The notes below the pieces were generated by a model that made no database searches, was not told the DNA's origin, and saw nothing but the letters and a program-made list of their open reading frames with translations. Made by a program: the position numbers and the translations under genes. Below are positions 16,794 through 25,759 of a stretch of 64,000 nucleotides of DNA, piece by piece; position 1 is the stretch's first letter, and each line of letters opens with the position of its first letter. Where the stretch lies: NCBI GenBank assembly GCA_015295835.1, contig DVEG01000020.1, positions 472,369 to 536,368 of the forward strand, written 5' to 3'. The DNA comes from Oscillatoriaceae cyanobacterium M7585_C2015_266 (GTDB taxonomy: Bacteria; Cyanobacteriota; Cyanobacteriia; Cyanobacteriales; Oscillatoriaceae).

Positions 16794-18029
16794 ATGATGC
16801 GCAAACGAGGTTTTTGGCTGGGATTTTTACTGATATTGTTTTTAACTCTGGGATGGTGGGTGTCGCCAGTGGCGGCAATGACAGAAGAACAGCAGCTCCT
16901 CTCAGAAGCTTGGCGAATAGTGAATCGGGCGTATCTGGATGAAACGTTTAATCATCAAAACTGGTGGTTGATCCGTCAAAATGCTCTTAAACAATCTCTA
17001 GTTGATCGGGAAGCGACTTACAAAGCGATCGCCAAGATGCTGGCCACTCTCGAAGATCCGTTTACCCGATTATTAAAACCAGAGCAATACAAAAGTTTAC
17101 AAGTCAACACTTCCGGAGAGCTGACAGGAATCGGTCTGCAAATCGCCTCCGATCCAGAAACGGGCTATATCGAAATCGTCGCCCCGATTGAAGGCTCGCC
17201 AGCAGAAAAAGCAGGGCTAAAACCGCGAGACCTGATTCTCAAAATAGATGGCGTCTCGACAATGGGTCTGAGTCTGGACGATGCAGCGGCTAAAATGCGC
17301 GGACCGATTGGCAGTTCCGTAACCCTAACCGTTCAAAGAAAAGACCCACCAACGGCGTTGGAAGTGGATATAAAGCGCGATCGCATCGCTCTCAACCCCG
17401 TTGAATTCGACTTGCGCATCACCAACAGCGGCATCCCCATTGGCTACATTCGCCTCAGTCAATTTAATGCTAACGCCCCCGCTGAAGTCGCCCACGCTAT
17501 CGACAAGCTCGAACAACAGGGCGCTAAGGCTTACATCCTCGACTTGCGAAACAATCCCGGCGGCTTGTTACAAGCTGCAGTTGAAGTCGCCCGTCTTTGG
17601 TTAGATAGCGGCACGGTGGTTTACACCGTCAACCGACAAGGTGTTCTCGGCAGCTTCGAGGCAAACGGTGAAGCTCTCACCAATGATCCCCTGGTTCTTC
17701 TAGTAAATCAGGGCACGGCAAGTGCTAGTGAAATTCTCGCCGGTGCCCTTCAAGATAACGGTAGAGCTAAGTTAGTAGGCGAGAAAACTTTTGGCAAGGG
17801 ATTGATTCAATCTCTTTTTGATTTGTCTGATGGCTCTGGATTGGCCGTCACGGTGGCCAAATATGAAACGCCAAATCACCGCGACATTCACAAATTAGGC
17901 ATTTTCCCTGATAAAGTAGTGCCCCTCGCTCCCCTCTCGCGCAATCAATTGGCGACGGAGAATGACCCTCAATTTCAAGCTGCTGTGGAATTGCTGACTA
18001 AAGAATCTGTCTTGGCAGGTACGCTGTGA
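16794..18029 (+). CDS. ctpA: Carboxyl-terminal processing protease (S41A)
   Basis: 411 aa. A signal peptide (residues ~6-28, ending SPVAAM) directs it to the lumen/periplasm; a PDZ domain spans ~105-190 (GELTGIGLQIASDPETGYIE); the catalytic dyad is Ser310 in GTASASEIL and Lys335 in TFGKGLIQ (25 residues apart, as in Tsp/D1 protease). CtpA cleaves the C-terminal extension of the D1 precursor, needed for assembly of the Mn cluster of PSII; cyanobacteria have related paralogues, so identity with CtpA rather than CtpB/C rests on context (divergent from petBD). Terminator at 18042. Confidence 0.93.
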   Translation: MMRKRGFWLGFLLILFLTLGWWVSPVAAMTEEQQLLSEAWRIVNRAYLDETFNHQNWWLIRQNALKQSLVDREATYKAIAKMLATLEDPFTRLLKPEQYKSLQVNTSGELTGIGLQIASDPETGYIEIVAPIEGSPAEKAGLKPRDLILKIDGVSTMGLSLDDAAAKMRGPIGSSVTLTVQRKDPPTALEVDIKRDRIALNPVEFDLRITNSGIPIGYIRLSQFNANAPAEVAHAIDKLEQQGAKAYILDLRNNPGGLLQAAVEVARLWLDSGTVVYTVNRQGVLGSFEANGEALTNDPLVLLVNQGTASASEILAGALQDNGRAKLVGEKTFGKGLIQSLFDLSDGSGLAVTVAKYETPNHRDIHKLGIFPDKVVPLAPLSRNQLATENDPQFQAAVELLTKESVLAGTL

Positions 18030-18041
18030 TACTGGCAGTAG

Positions 18042-18092
18042 TTGCGGGTGAAAATGTGACATTGGAGTCTGCTTTCTCACCCGCAATTTTAT
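18042..18092 (+). terminator. Rho-independent terminator of ctpA
   Basis: TTGCGGGTGA (18042-18051) pairs perfectly with TCACCCGCAA (18077-18086) and is followed by TTTTAT, 13 nt after the ctpA stop. Confidence 0.7.
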
Positions 18093-18324
18093 AACAGGTG
18101 ATCGCTTTTCCTCCCCTTGAGCAAGGGTTTGGGCATTTTTTTAAATCATTAATTCCTAAGTATTTAACACAAACAGCAGACTTAACCCGATAAGAAACTC
18201 AATCTCGATAGAAAACAAGCTATTTCTAGCAAGACGCCTCTCAAACTGACACACACGTGCTTTCAAAGAAAATAACAAATTTATAGAGTAGCATTAGTAA
18301 AGCGTTAAAGAAACCGAGGACAAG

Positions 18325-19065
18325 ATGAGGACACACTCTGAAAATCGTCACAACAAAAATGAAGGCGGAAATAATGTAAATCAATGGTATCAACAAACTG
18401 CCGAGCTAACTCAAACAGTTCAGCCCACACCAATTTACCACCTTTCTGCGGCTTTTTCGGATGAAGAAATAATCGCCCAGCGCCGTAAAGCTTTAGCTTT
18501 GGCAGCAGAAGGAAATTGGGAACAGGCAATTGAGATAATCAGCGAATTGATTTGGCGCTATCCCACAAGTGCGATCGATTACAATAATCGCGGATTGATG
18601 TATTTTGAAAGTGGACAATTGGAAAAGGCGATCGCTGACTACAATCGAGCGCTTGCCTTAAATCCGCGATTGGCTGGTGTTTACAACAATTTGGCTAATT
18701 ACTACGCTGCTGGCGGCAAATTAGCAGCAGCAGTGGTGAATTATGACAAAGCGATTGACCTTAATCCCGTTCACATTCGGGCTTGGCTCAATCGGGGAAT
18801 CGCCCTGCGCGATATGGGGCTTTACGAGCAGGCGATCGAGAATTTTGATAGCGCCTTACGCTTAGGAAATCTGAAAGCTCATATCTGGGCTGAACGGGGT
18901 CGGACTTACGAATTTAAAGGAGAGTGGCAGCAAGCGATCGCTGACTACAAGCTTGCCCTCAACGAACTTTCACGCTCCAACTTTTCTAATTTTCAAAAAG
19001 CTACACGCTTGCAAGCACGAGTCGAATCCTGGCTCACCTCCCTCCTTAAATCGCTCATATCTTGA
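18325..19065 (+). CDS. TPR-repeat protein
   Basis: 246 aa, soluble. At least four tetratricopeptide repeats between ~50 and 215, recognisable from the W-x2-G-Y-A-F-A-P spacing: AAEGNWEQAIEIISELI, NNRGLMYFESGQLEKAIADY, NNLANYYAAGGKLAAAVVNYDKAI, NRGIALRDMGLYEQAIENF and ERGRTYEFKGEWQQAIADY. TPRs are scaffolds for protein-protein contacts; partners are unknown. The first ATG is at 18325, within a stretch of charged residues (MRTHSENRHNKNEGG). The gene stands alone. Confidence 0.88.
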   Translation: MRTHSENRHNKNEGGNNVNQWYQQTAELTQTVQPTPIYHLSAAFSDEEIIAQRRKALALAAEGNWEQAIEIISELIWRYPTSAIDYNNRGLMYFESGQLEKAIADYNRALALNPRLAGVYNNLANYYAAGGKLAAAVVNYDKAIDLNPVHIRAWLNRGIALRDMGLYEQAIENFDSALRLGNLKAHIWAERGRTYEFKGEWQQAIADYKLALNELSRSNFSNFQKATRLQARVESWLTSLLKSLIS

Positions 19066-19217
19066 TTATATTTCTCTTCCCTTGGCTGCTTTTCTACGAT
19101 TTCCCATTCTGTAAATCAGAGAATATGCAATTGCTTTTATTATCATCTATTTTTGATATTCTCTATTTTTTTGATCATCAAAAAACTTATAATTTAAATT
19201 AGCAAAAATATCAAAAA

Positions 19218-19649
19218 TCATAAGTTTTCGTCGTTAAATTCTGCAGTTTCAAGCTCTTGCCCCTGATTGTATTTGCGCTCCAACCAAAATATTTGTAGTA
19301 TATTAGGATCCATACGATAACTCTGCTCCTGCATAATACTTTTAGTTTTTTGCGGAGCGAAAAAGCGGGTAAATTCTGCCTGCAATTTACTTACTCGTCT
19401 TTGGGTTCCCTGTACTTCGGTTTGGATTTCTTGGAGTTTTTCTTGCCCGGCTTGATGATAGGGCCAAAGCTGGAGCAAAGCAGAAAGAGACGCTATGGAT
19501 ATAACGAGATTAATTGTCAACTTGAGTGTAATTTCAGTCACCCGTTCTTGATAGGGATGAAGTCTCGATTTGAGAAGCTTCCTACGTGCTTTTCTGCGAC
19601 GGGATTCCAGGGGTATAACAGTCACTGCTGAAGATTCAATAGTCTTCAC
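19218..19649 (-). CDS. Conserved membrane protein with coiled coil, unknown function
   Basis: 143 aa. A basic N-terminus (ESRRRKARRKLLKSRLHPYQER) precedes one membrane segment (residues ~42-64, LTINLVISIASLSALLQLW), then a predicted coiled coil (GQEKLQEIQTEVQGTQRRV) and an acidic C-terminus. The pattern is that of a cyanobacterial family of unknown function, with the basic end expected in the cytosol and the coil on the other side. It is a single gene, convergent with the TPR gene. Confidence 0.7.
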   Translation of the reverse strand: MKTIESSAVTVIPLESRRRKARRKLLKSRLHPYQERVTEITLKLTINLVISIASLSALLQLWPYHQAGQEKLQEIQTEVQGTQRRVSKLQAEFTRFFAPQKTKSIMQEQSYRMDPNILQIFWLERKYNQGQELETAEFNDENL

Positions 19650-19739
19650 GAGATTGTACTCTACTTAGTTAAGTATGGTAAATTTTCGCGGGTAGTAAGT
19701 ATATTCCCGCAACCAAAAGAAAACTAGAATAATAATTAG

Positions 19740-19930
19740 TAATGCGCTCGCCATAGGTTACGATATCCGATTTTTTCTGCTTTGACTACGCTTACGCAGA
19801 CGACGAGGGGAGCCTCCCCTGAAGAACTGACGGGAAAACCACTCCCATGACTTACAGCTTTTGGCTGTAATAACCTGGAAGCTTTGAGGTCAATTGTCTG
19901 GAGAGGCTCCCTGTAGAAAACCTCAAGCTT
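19740..19930. repeat. Structured intergenic repeat downstream of psaM
   Basis: A stretch of dispersed-repeat character: palindrome AGGGGAG-C-CTCCCCT (19806-19820), hairpin TTACAGC/GCTGTAA (19852-19858/19864-19870), and a longer pairing AAGCTTTGAGGT with ACCTCAAGCTT (~19880-19892 with ~19920-19930). It contains GACTACGCTTACGCAGACGA, resembling the palindromic modules seen at ~16465 and 28034. No gene; it may act as the 3' end of the psaM transcript. Confidence 0.45.
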
Positions 19931-19934
19931 GGTT

Positions 19935-20030
19935 TTACTTATACAGTTCGGTTGACAGGCGGAAGGCCAAAATTCCCGGAATTAGAGCGATAACGAGAGC
20001 GACCAACACTTGAGTATCGGTAAGATTCAT
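19935..20030 (-). CDS. psaM: Photosystem I reaction centre subunit XII
   Basis: 31 codons, too short for most ORF filters. It reads MNLTDTQVLVALVIALIPG then ILAFRLSTELYK and stop, matching the PsaM pattern (M-x-L-[ST]-D-T-Q, one hydrophobic helix, then F-R-L-[AS]-T-E-L-Y-K). PsaM is a single-helix intrinsic subunit at the PSI trimer interface, in the thylakoid. A Shine-Dalgarno AGGAG (minus strand, ~20042-20046) sits about 12 nt upstream of ATG 20030. It is monocistronic, divergent from the TerC gene. Confidence 0.93.
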   Translation of the reverse strand: MNLTDTQVLVALVIALIPGILAFRLSTELYK

Positions 20031-20235
20031 TGGTGTAAAACTCCTGATGATAAAGGTATTCGTTTTCCAATTTCGACTAATTTGCCGATTTGTGGAAGAC
20101 TTTTGTTACAATTTAAAACAATTTTAAAGAATTAACGGTGTTTCTGGAGAAAGCGATCGCTTTCCCAAACCAGAATATCTGGACTTTCTACTGGTTGCTC
20201 TTACTTTTGCCACCCTCAGGCACGAAAAATCGTTA

Positions 20236-20961
20236 ATGCTGGATCAATTTTTAGATTTTTACCCGAATTTCGGGATAGACGCCTTTTTTCTGCTGGTGAT
20301 TCTAGTGGCCTTAGAAGCCGTACTGTCAGCAGATAACGCCATCGCCCTAGCGTCCATTTCTAAGGGTCTGGAAGATGACAAAATGCAGCGTAAGGCACTT
20401 AACTTGGGTTTGCTAGTGGCCTTCGTGTTGCGGATAGTTCTGATTCTAACGGCTACCTGGGTGATCAAGTTCTGGCAATTTGAGCTATTGGGAGCTCTCT
20501 ACCTGCTGTGGCTGGTATTTCAACACTTTACCTCAGAAGAGGGGGAGGAAGGGGAACATCACGGTCCTCGTTTTGCCTCTATCTGGCAAGCTATTCCTAT
20601 AATTGCCCTAACCGATCTGGCTTTTTCCCTCGATAGCGTCACTACAGCGATCGCGATTTCTGATAAAACTTGGCTCGTTCTTACCGGCGCAACTCTGGGA
20701 ATTGTAACTCTTCGGTTTATGGCGGAGTTATTCATCCGCTGGCTAAATGAATTTGTCCACCTGGAAGATGCCGGTTACATTACAGTTGGCTTGGTGGGGG
20801 GACGTTTGCTGCTCAAGGTCTTTAGTAGCCAACAAGTACTCCCAGAGTGGTTAATGATTTCAGCGATCGCCCTATTATTCCTCTGGGGGTTTTCCAAACG
20901 CAAACTGCTTCCGGCTGAAATCATCGAAGAAACTCAAGAGCGTCCAGATCAAGATAGTTGA
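20236..20961 (+). CDS. TerC-family integral membrane protein
   Basis: 241 aa, seven predicted helices. Typical TerC features: acidic membrane residues in LVALEAVLSADNAIALA (helix 1) and ALTDLAFSLDSVTTAIAI (helix 4), WVIKFWQFELLGALYLLWL, and FMAELFIRWLNEF. The family is implicated in metal export (Mn/Ca) and, in plants and cyanobacteria, in thylakoid biogenesis; the exact substrate here is unknown. A histidine-containing loop (GEEGEHHGPRF) lies between helices 3 and 4. Preceded by a 16-bp HIP1 palindrome (20149-20164). A distant hairpin terminator is at 21246. Confidence 0.88.
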   Translation: MLDQFLDFYPNFGIDAFFLLVILVALEAVLSADNAIALASISKGLEDDKMQRKALNLGLLVAFVLRIVLILTATWVIKFWQFELLGALYLLWLVFQHFTSEEGEEGEHHGPRFASIWQAIPIIALTDLAFSLDSVTTAIAISDKTWLVLTGATLGIVTLRFMAELFIRWLNEFVHLEDAGYITVGLVGGRLLLKVFSSQQVLPEWLMISAIALLFLWGFSKRKLLPAEIIEETQERPDQDS

Positions 20962-21385
20962 TAGCGCGCTTTCCCTACCCAATACACAATGGCCCCTTGA
21001 GCACTGGACACAGAAATGACCCACTGTGTCCAAAATGCTCTACTGCCAATCCTTGATTATTCTTCAACTACTCCCTGCCCTCAATAGCAAGAAATAGCAA
21101 GGACTCTGCCAACATTTCTGTTTTCGACTCCTTGTTCAACGACCAAACTTAAACAACAATGGTTGCCCACTATTGCCTAAAGGTTCAATCTCCCTAGGTT
21201 TTTATCTTTATCCCTGGGCGATAGCCCATGGTACAGAAAATGACAAACCCAAATTCTAGCTTCTCCGAATCAATTTACTTCTTTAGAATCTGGGTTTTTT
21301 AATCAGGTTGATTCCCTTTGCCTCAAAAGCTATGATAGCATAAAGTCGCCCTAAAGAGTAAACCTTTAGAGCTAATTTATTCGTA
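20962..21385. other. Intergenic region between convergent terC-like gene and ndk
   Basis: 424 bp without a recognisable gene. The only structure noted is the plus-strand terminator at 21246-21300. Confidence 0.5.
21246..21300 (+). terminator. Rho-independent terminator-like hairpin
   Basis: AACCCAAATTCTA (21246-21258) pairs with TAGAATCTGGGTT (21284-21296) over 12 of 13 positions and ends in TTTTTT. It is ~285 bp past the TerC stop, so it may end that transcript or a separate RNA. Confidence 0.5.
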
Positions 21386-21835
21386 TTATTCGTATATCCA
21401 CCGGGTGAGGCTCGGTTCCCAGCCTACTAATTCCTCTTCTTTAAACCAGAGGCTAATTTCTCTTTTAGCTGTTTCTACGGCGTCGGAACCGTGAATTATA
21501 TTTCGGCCCACATCCACCCCAAAATCGCCTCGAATTGTGCCCGGTTCTGCGTTAAGAGGATTGGTTGAGCCAATCATTTTGCGCGCTGCAGCGACAACTC
21601 CTTTGCCTTCCCAAACCATCGCTACTACTGGTCCGGAAGTGATAAATTCTACTAAAGACGGGAAAAAAGGCTTTTCTTTGTGTTCGGCATAGTGTTGCTC
21701 GGCGAGAGAGCGGCTCACTTTTACCAGTTTTAAACCAACCAGAGTGAAGCCTTTTGATTCAAAGCGACTTATGATCTCGCCTACGAGTTGGCGTTGAACG
21801 CCATCTGGCTTTACCGCTATAAATGTGCGTTCCAA
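21386..21835 (-). CDS. ndk: Nucleoside diphosphate kinase
   Basis: 149 aa, full length. Balances NTP pools by transferring the gamma-phosphate through a phosphohistidine. Active-site His115 in [17 protein letters not shown]-terminal [15 protein letters not shown]; nucleotide-site residues in [17 protein letters not shown]. Single gene on the minus strand. Confidence 0.98.
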   Translation of the reverse strand: MERTFIAVKPDGVQRQLVGEIISRFESKGFTLVGLKLVKVSRSLAEQHYAEHKEKPFFPSLVEFITSGPVVAMVWEGKGVVAAARKMIGSTNPLNAEPGTIRGDFGVDVGRNIIHGSDAVETAKREISLWFKEEELVGWEPSLTRWIYE

Positions 21836-22312
21836 ATCTGTCTCCTAGAAGTTTATTAAAGAATACAAAAAATAGATTACCTCAAAATGTTCCTTTTTAC
21901 TCAGCTTCCTCTCGTCGCAGTGTTAAAGAATACCTTCTGGGCCATTTTCGCTGCGGTTGGTCTACTGGTTTGACTTCTATTGCCGGATAGAGCACCTATT
22001 ATATTTTATAATTTTTGTCAAAGAAACTAGGATTGCTATTTTTCATTCTTAATTTTATAGAGGCAAAAAATTAGTTTATATAAAAAAATAATAGAAAACT
22101 GGCAAAATTAAGGAAAGGCAACTCCGGAGGCGGTGGCAAAAATATTTTATCCAAAATTTCCGGAAGTGGCCGTCGCATTTTTGGAAAAGCTTTCCGGGTT
22201 GTACCAAAATGCCAGAAAATAGCCTGCAAAGAATTTCCCAAACAGGGAGACATAACATCAACAATCGGCTAAACTGTCTACTCTAAAGGTCAAAAGTGAG
22301 GTAAAAGAGATA
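21836..22312. other. Intergenic region, upstream of speA
   Basis: 477 bp between divergently transcribed ndk and speA. It must hold both promoters. The region from ~22080 is purine-rich on the plus strand; minus-strand open frames here are low-complexity shadows. No known riboswitch motif was recognised. Confidence 0.45.
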
Positions 22313-24328
22313 ATGGAATTGGAACAAAATAATGGGGAAATTACCGATTTCGAGCAAGTGGCGGTAAAATCCCTTGCTGATGTGAAAATTGCCAAGTTGG
22401 AGAACAAAAGCAAATTGCGTTTAAAAGAAGAACGAAAATCTTGGAGAATTGAAGATAGCGAAGAATTATATCGGATTCGCGGTTGGGGTGAGCCTTATTT
22501 TTCAATTAATGCTCTGGGGCACGTCACGGTTTCTCCCCAAGGCGAGCGCGGAGGCTCCCTAGACTTATACGAACTGGTAAAAGCACTAGAAAAGCGTAAC
22601 TTGGGATTGCCGTTACTAATTCGCTTTTCGGATATATTAGAAGATCGGATCGAGCGGTTGAATGCCTGTTTTGCTAAAGCGATCGCCCGTTACAACTATC
22701 CCGGAGTTTATCGTGGCGTATTCCCCGTAAAGTGCAACCAGCACCGCCACTTAGTTGAAAACTTAGTGCGATTCGGACAACCCTTTCAATTTGGTTTGGA
22801 AGCAGGCTCGAAACCAGAATTAATGATTGCTCTGGCAACTTTGAAGACTCCTGGTTCGCTGCTAATTTGTAATGGTTACAAAGATAAGGAATATATTGAA
22901 ACGGCGATGCTTGCTCAGCGATTGGGGCAGACGCCGATTATCGTAATCGAACAACTAGAAGAAGTGCAAATGGCAATCGCTGCTAGCCGCAAGTTGGGGA
23001 TTGAGCCTGTATTGGGTGTACGGGCAAAGCTGACTTGCAAGGGTATTGGACAGTGGGCAAGCACAACCGGCGAGCGGGCTAAATTTGGACTTTCGATTCC
23101 AGAAATGATCCGAGCCGTTGATGAGCTGCGGGAAGCAGGAATGTTAAACTGTCTGCAGCTTTTGCACTTCCACATTGGTTCCCAGATATCTTCGATTAGC
23201 GTAATTAAAGACGCCATCCGCGAAGCTAGTCAGATATATGTGGAATTAGTGAAATTAGGAGCGGCGATGAAATATCTGGATGTGGGCGGTGGCTTAGCAG
23301 TGGATTATGACGGCTCGAAAACCAATTTCCACGCTTCTAAAAATTACAATATGCAGAATTATGCTAACGATATTGTGGCAGAGGTAAAAGAAGCGTGCGA
23401 AGAGCGGAATGTGCCAGCGCCTACCCTGATTAGCGAAAGTGGGCGGGCGATTGCATCTCACCAGTCAGTGTTAGTTTTTGACGTACTCAGTACGAGTGAA
23501 GTTTGCACGGGTGCGCTGCCGTCTGTGAGTGAGAGTGATCATTTAATTCTGCGCAATCTCTGGGAAACCTACCAATCCATAAATGCCGAGAATTTTCAAG
23601 AGGCTTATCACGACGCCATTCAATTTAAGGATGAAGCCATTAGCCTATTCAATTTCGGCTATTTAAGCATCACCGAGCGCGCCAAAGCAGAGCAGTTGTA
23701 TTGGGCGTGCTGCGAAAAGATTCAAAATCTTGTCCGTCAACAAAACTACATCCCCGACGACTTAAAAGATTTAGAAAATATAATGGCATCAATTTATTAC
23801 GTCAATTTGTCCGTATTTCAATCGGCTCCCGATACTTGGGCAATCAATCAACTCTTTCCGATAATGCCCATCCACCGTCTCGACGAACCCCCTACTCAGC
23901 GAGCTACTTTAGCCGATCTTACCTGTGACAGCGACGGAAAAATCGACAAATTTATTGATAAATTAAAAGTTAAGCCTGTGCTGGAGCTGCACCCTTTCAA
24001 GCGAGGAGAACGTTATTATTTAGGAATGTTTTTAGCCGGCGCTTATCAAGAAATTATGGGCAGCTTGCACAATCTTTTCGGGCATACCAATGTTGTGCAT
24101 ATCAAGTTGACGCCGAAAGGATATCAAATCGAACACGTTGTCAGGGGAGACACAATGAAAGAGGTACTCAGTTATGTTCAATATGATTCTGAGGATTTAG
24201 TAGAAAGTATACGTAAACAGACTGAACAGGCTTTGCAAGAAAAGCGGATTACTCTTGAGGAATCACAGCTTTTATTGCAAAATTATGAGCGCAGTTTGCA
24301 GAGGTATACTTATTTGTCGGCAAATTAA
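22313..24328 (+). CDS. speA: Biosynthetic arginine decarboxylase
   Basis: 671 aa, typical for SpeA (~630-700). PLP enzyme (fold III) that decarboxylates arginine to agmatine for polyamine synthesis. The PLP lysine is Lys140 in GVFPVKCNQHRHLV; FGLEAGSKPEL and LHFHIGSQIS follow as barrel motifs; YLDVGGGLAVDYDGS binds the phosphate; SESGRAI and the SEVCTGALP stretch lie further down (the decarboxylase active-site Cys is in TSEVCTG). ATG 22313 is taken as the start, with an acidic N-terminal leader. Single gene. Confidence 0.97.
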   Translation: MELEQNNGEITDFEQVAVKSLADVKIAKLENKSKLRLKEERKSWRIEDSEELYRIRGWGEPYFSINALGHVTVSPQGERGGSLDLYELVKALEKRNLGLPLLIRFSDILEDRIERLNACFAKAIARYNYPGVYRGVFPVKCNQHRHLVENLVRFGQPFQFGLEAGSKPELMIALATLKTPGSLLICNGYKDKEYIETAMLAQRLGQTPIIVIEQLEEVQMAIAASRKLGIEPVLGVRAKLTCKGIGQWASTTGERAKFGLSIPEMIRAVDELREAGMLNCLQLLHFHIGSQISSISVIKDAIREASQIYVELVKLGAAMKYLDVGGGLAVDYDGSKTNFHASKNYNMQNYANDIVAEVKEACEERNVPAPTLISESGRAIASHQSVLVFDVLSTSEVCTGALPSVSESDHLILRNLWETYQSINAENFQEAYHDAIQFKDEAISLFNFGYLSITERAKAEQLYWACCEKIQNLVRQQNYIPDDLKDLENIMASIYYVNLSVFQSAPDTWAINQLFPIMPIHRLDEPPTQRATLADLTCDSDGKIDKFIDKLKVKPVLELHPFKRGERYYLGMFLAGAYQEIMGSLHNLFGHTNVVHIKLTPKGYQIEHVVRGDTMKEVLSYVQYDSEDLVESIRKQTEQALQEKRITLEESQLLLQNYERSLQRYTYLSAN

Positions 24329-24394
24329 TCTTTATCTTGGTATAGAAATACGACAAGATTAAGCGCTCCTGCCGCATCCCCAAATAAAAGCTAA

Positions 24395-24421
24395 GCGCTC
24401 TCAGCGTGCTGCTGAAAGCGC
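24395..24421 (-). terminator. Terminator-like hairpin between convergent genes
   Basis: GCGCTCTCAGC (24395-24405) pairs with GCTGAAAGCGC (24411-24421) with one mismatch; on the minus strand it is followed by TTAGCTTTTATTT. It lies between the ends of speA and the nucleotidyltransferase and could serve the latter. Confidence 0.45.
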
Positions 24422-24442
24422 GTAAAAAAGCAGGAAAAAGCT

Positions 24443-25609
24443 TTAAAGCGTTTCGTTGCTAAGAAGTTCAGCGATCACTCGCTGCTCCGTCGGGGGTTGA
24501 GACGGGAGCGATTTGCGGGAATCTGTAATCAACCAATCTAGAGCCGCCGCCTCTAAGTCAATCCTTTCCCCAGTTTTGTCAATACAATAGCGCCCGAACA
24601 CTAATTTATCAACTAAACGCGCTCCTTGCCCAAGACGGGAATATTCAAAAATCACGCTATTATCAACAGTTGCTCCACTGCAGATGCAGCAATTAGGGCC
24701 TATATAGGTAGGGCCTACAATTTTAGCCCCATCTTCAATCCGGGTCATGCCACCGATATAAACCGGCCCTTTGACGTCAACTTTATCCCAGTTTACTGCC
24801 ACATTGATACCAGTGTAAATGCCGGGAGCAACTTGATGTCCGGGAATGCTGACATTTTTAATTTCTCCCAGCAGCACACCGCGAATTGCTCGCCAATAAT
24901 CTGGAACTTTCCCAATATCCACCCACTGGAAATCCATCGCCAGCCCGTAAAACGGTGCTCCGATTTCCACAAGATGTGGAAACAGTTGGCTACCGATATC
25001 GTACTCTACTCCGGAAGGGATATAATCCAAAACTTCAGGCTCGAAAATGTAAATACCTGTGTTGATGTTAGTGCTAAGGGCTTCTTCAACTTTTGGCTTT
25101 TCTTGGAAAGCCTTAATTTTACCATTTTCGTCAGTCACCACCACCCCGTAACTAGAGACTTCTTCCCGGGGCACAGATTTCATAATTACCGTGGCGATCG
25201 CCCCTTTTGAGCGGTGCCACTTAACCGCCGCTGTCAGATCCAGGTCAATCAATGCATCCCCGCACAAGACCACAAAAGTATCGTCAAAAAAAGGATTAAA
25301 GTCTTGGATGCGTTTCATGCCCCCTGCTGAACCCAACGCCTCCCCGATGAGTTGACCTTCGTCAATGCGACCCTCAAAGGAATAGGCAATCTGGACACCA
25401 AATCGCTGGCCATCTCGGAAATAGTTTTCAATTTCATTGGCCAAGTGACTGACATTGACCATGATTTGGTCAAAACCATGCTGGCGCAGCAGTTCAACTA
25501 AAAACTCCATCACTGGTTTTTGCAGGATGGGAATCATCGGTTTGGGAATTGTATAAGTTATGGGTCGGACGCGAGTACCCTTCCCAGCAGCCAGAATCAT
25601 GGCTTTCAT
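24443..25609 (-). CDS. Sugar-phosphate nucleotidyltransferase (mannose-1-P guanylyltransferase-like)
   Basis: 388 aa; start ATG 25609 (MKAMILAAGKGTRVRPIT), chosen because GAGAGAAG lies just upstream; a longer frame to 25666 has no typical N-terminus. N-terminal NTP_transferase domain with the signature LAAGKGTRVRP and PKPMIPILQKPVME (residues ~6-37), metal site DALIDLD, and a C-terminal left-handed beta-helix (hexapeptides such as GPVYIGGMTRIEDGAKIVG). Family members activate mannose-1-P or glucose-1-P to NDP-sugars for glycan synthesis; the sugar is not decidable from sequence. Confidence 0.9.
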   Translation of the reverse strand: MKAMILAAGKGTRVRPITYTIPKPMIPILQKPVMEFLVELLRQHGFDQIMVNVSHLANEIENYFRDGQRFGVQIAYSFEGRIDEGQLIGEALGSAGGMKRIQDFNPFFDDTFVVLCGDALIDLDLTAAVKWHRSKGAIATVIMKSVPREEVSSYGVVVTDENGKIKAFQEKPKVEEALSTNINTGIYIFEPEVLDYIPSGVEYDIGSQLFPHLVEIGAPFYGLAMDFQWVDIGKVPDYWRAIRGVLLGEIKNVSIPGHQVAPGIYTGINVAVNWDKVDVKGPVYIGGMTRIEDGAKIVGPTYIGPNCCICSGATVDNSVIFEYSRLGQGARLVDKLVFGRYCIDKTGERIDLEAAALDWLITDSRKSLPSQPPTEQRVIAELLSNETL

Positions 25610-25759
25610 AGATTTTCTTCTCTCAACCCTAGGCCACTTAATTTTACCCAATTGACAGTGTGACATTCTCCTACGCTTTTGTTTACAGTACAGCGCAGGC
25701 AGACAATATCGCAGGAACTTCCTGCTTCTCTACTTTTTTCTTAAAGCTGGCACTTTTAT

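Noticed and set aside
21996..22060. CRISPR array or direct-repeat cluster anywhere in the window
   Set aside because: No regularly spaced repeats of 20-40 bp were seen.
22071..22264. Two minus-strand open frames upstream of speA
   Set aside because: Overlapping frames in purine-rich sequence with no start signal; no recognisable protein.
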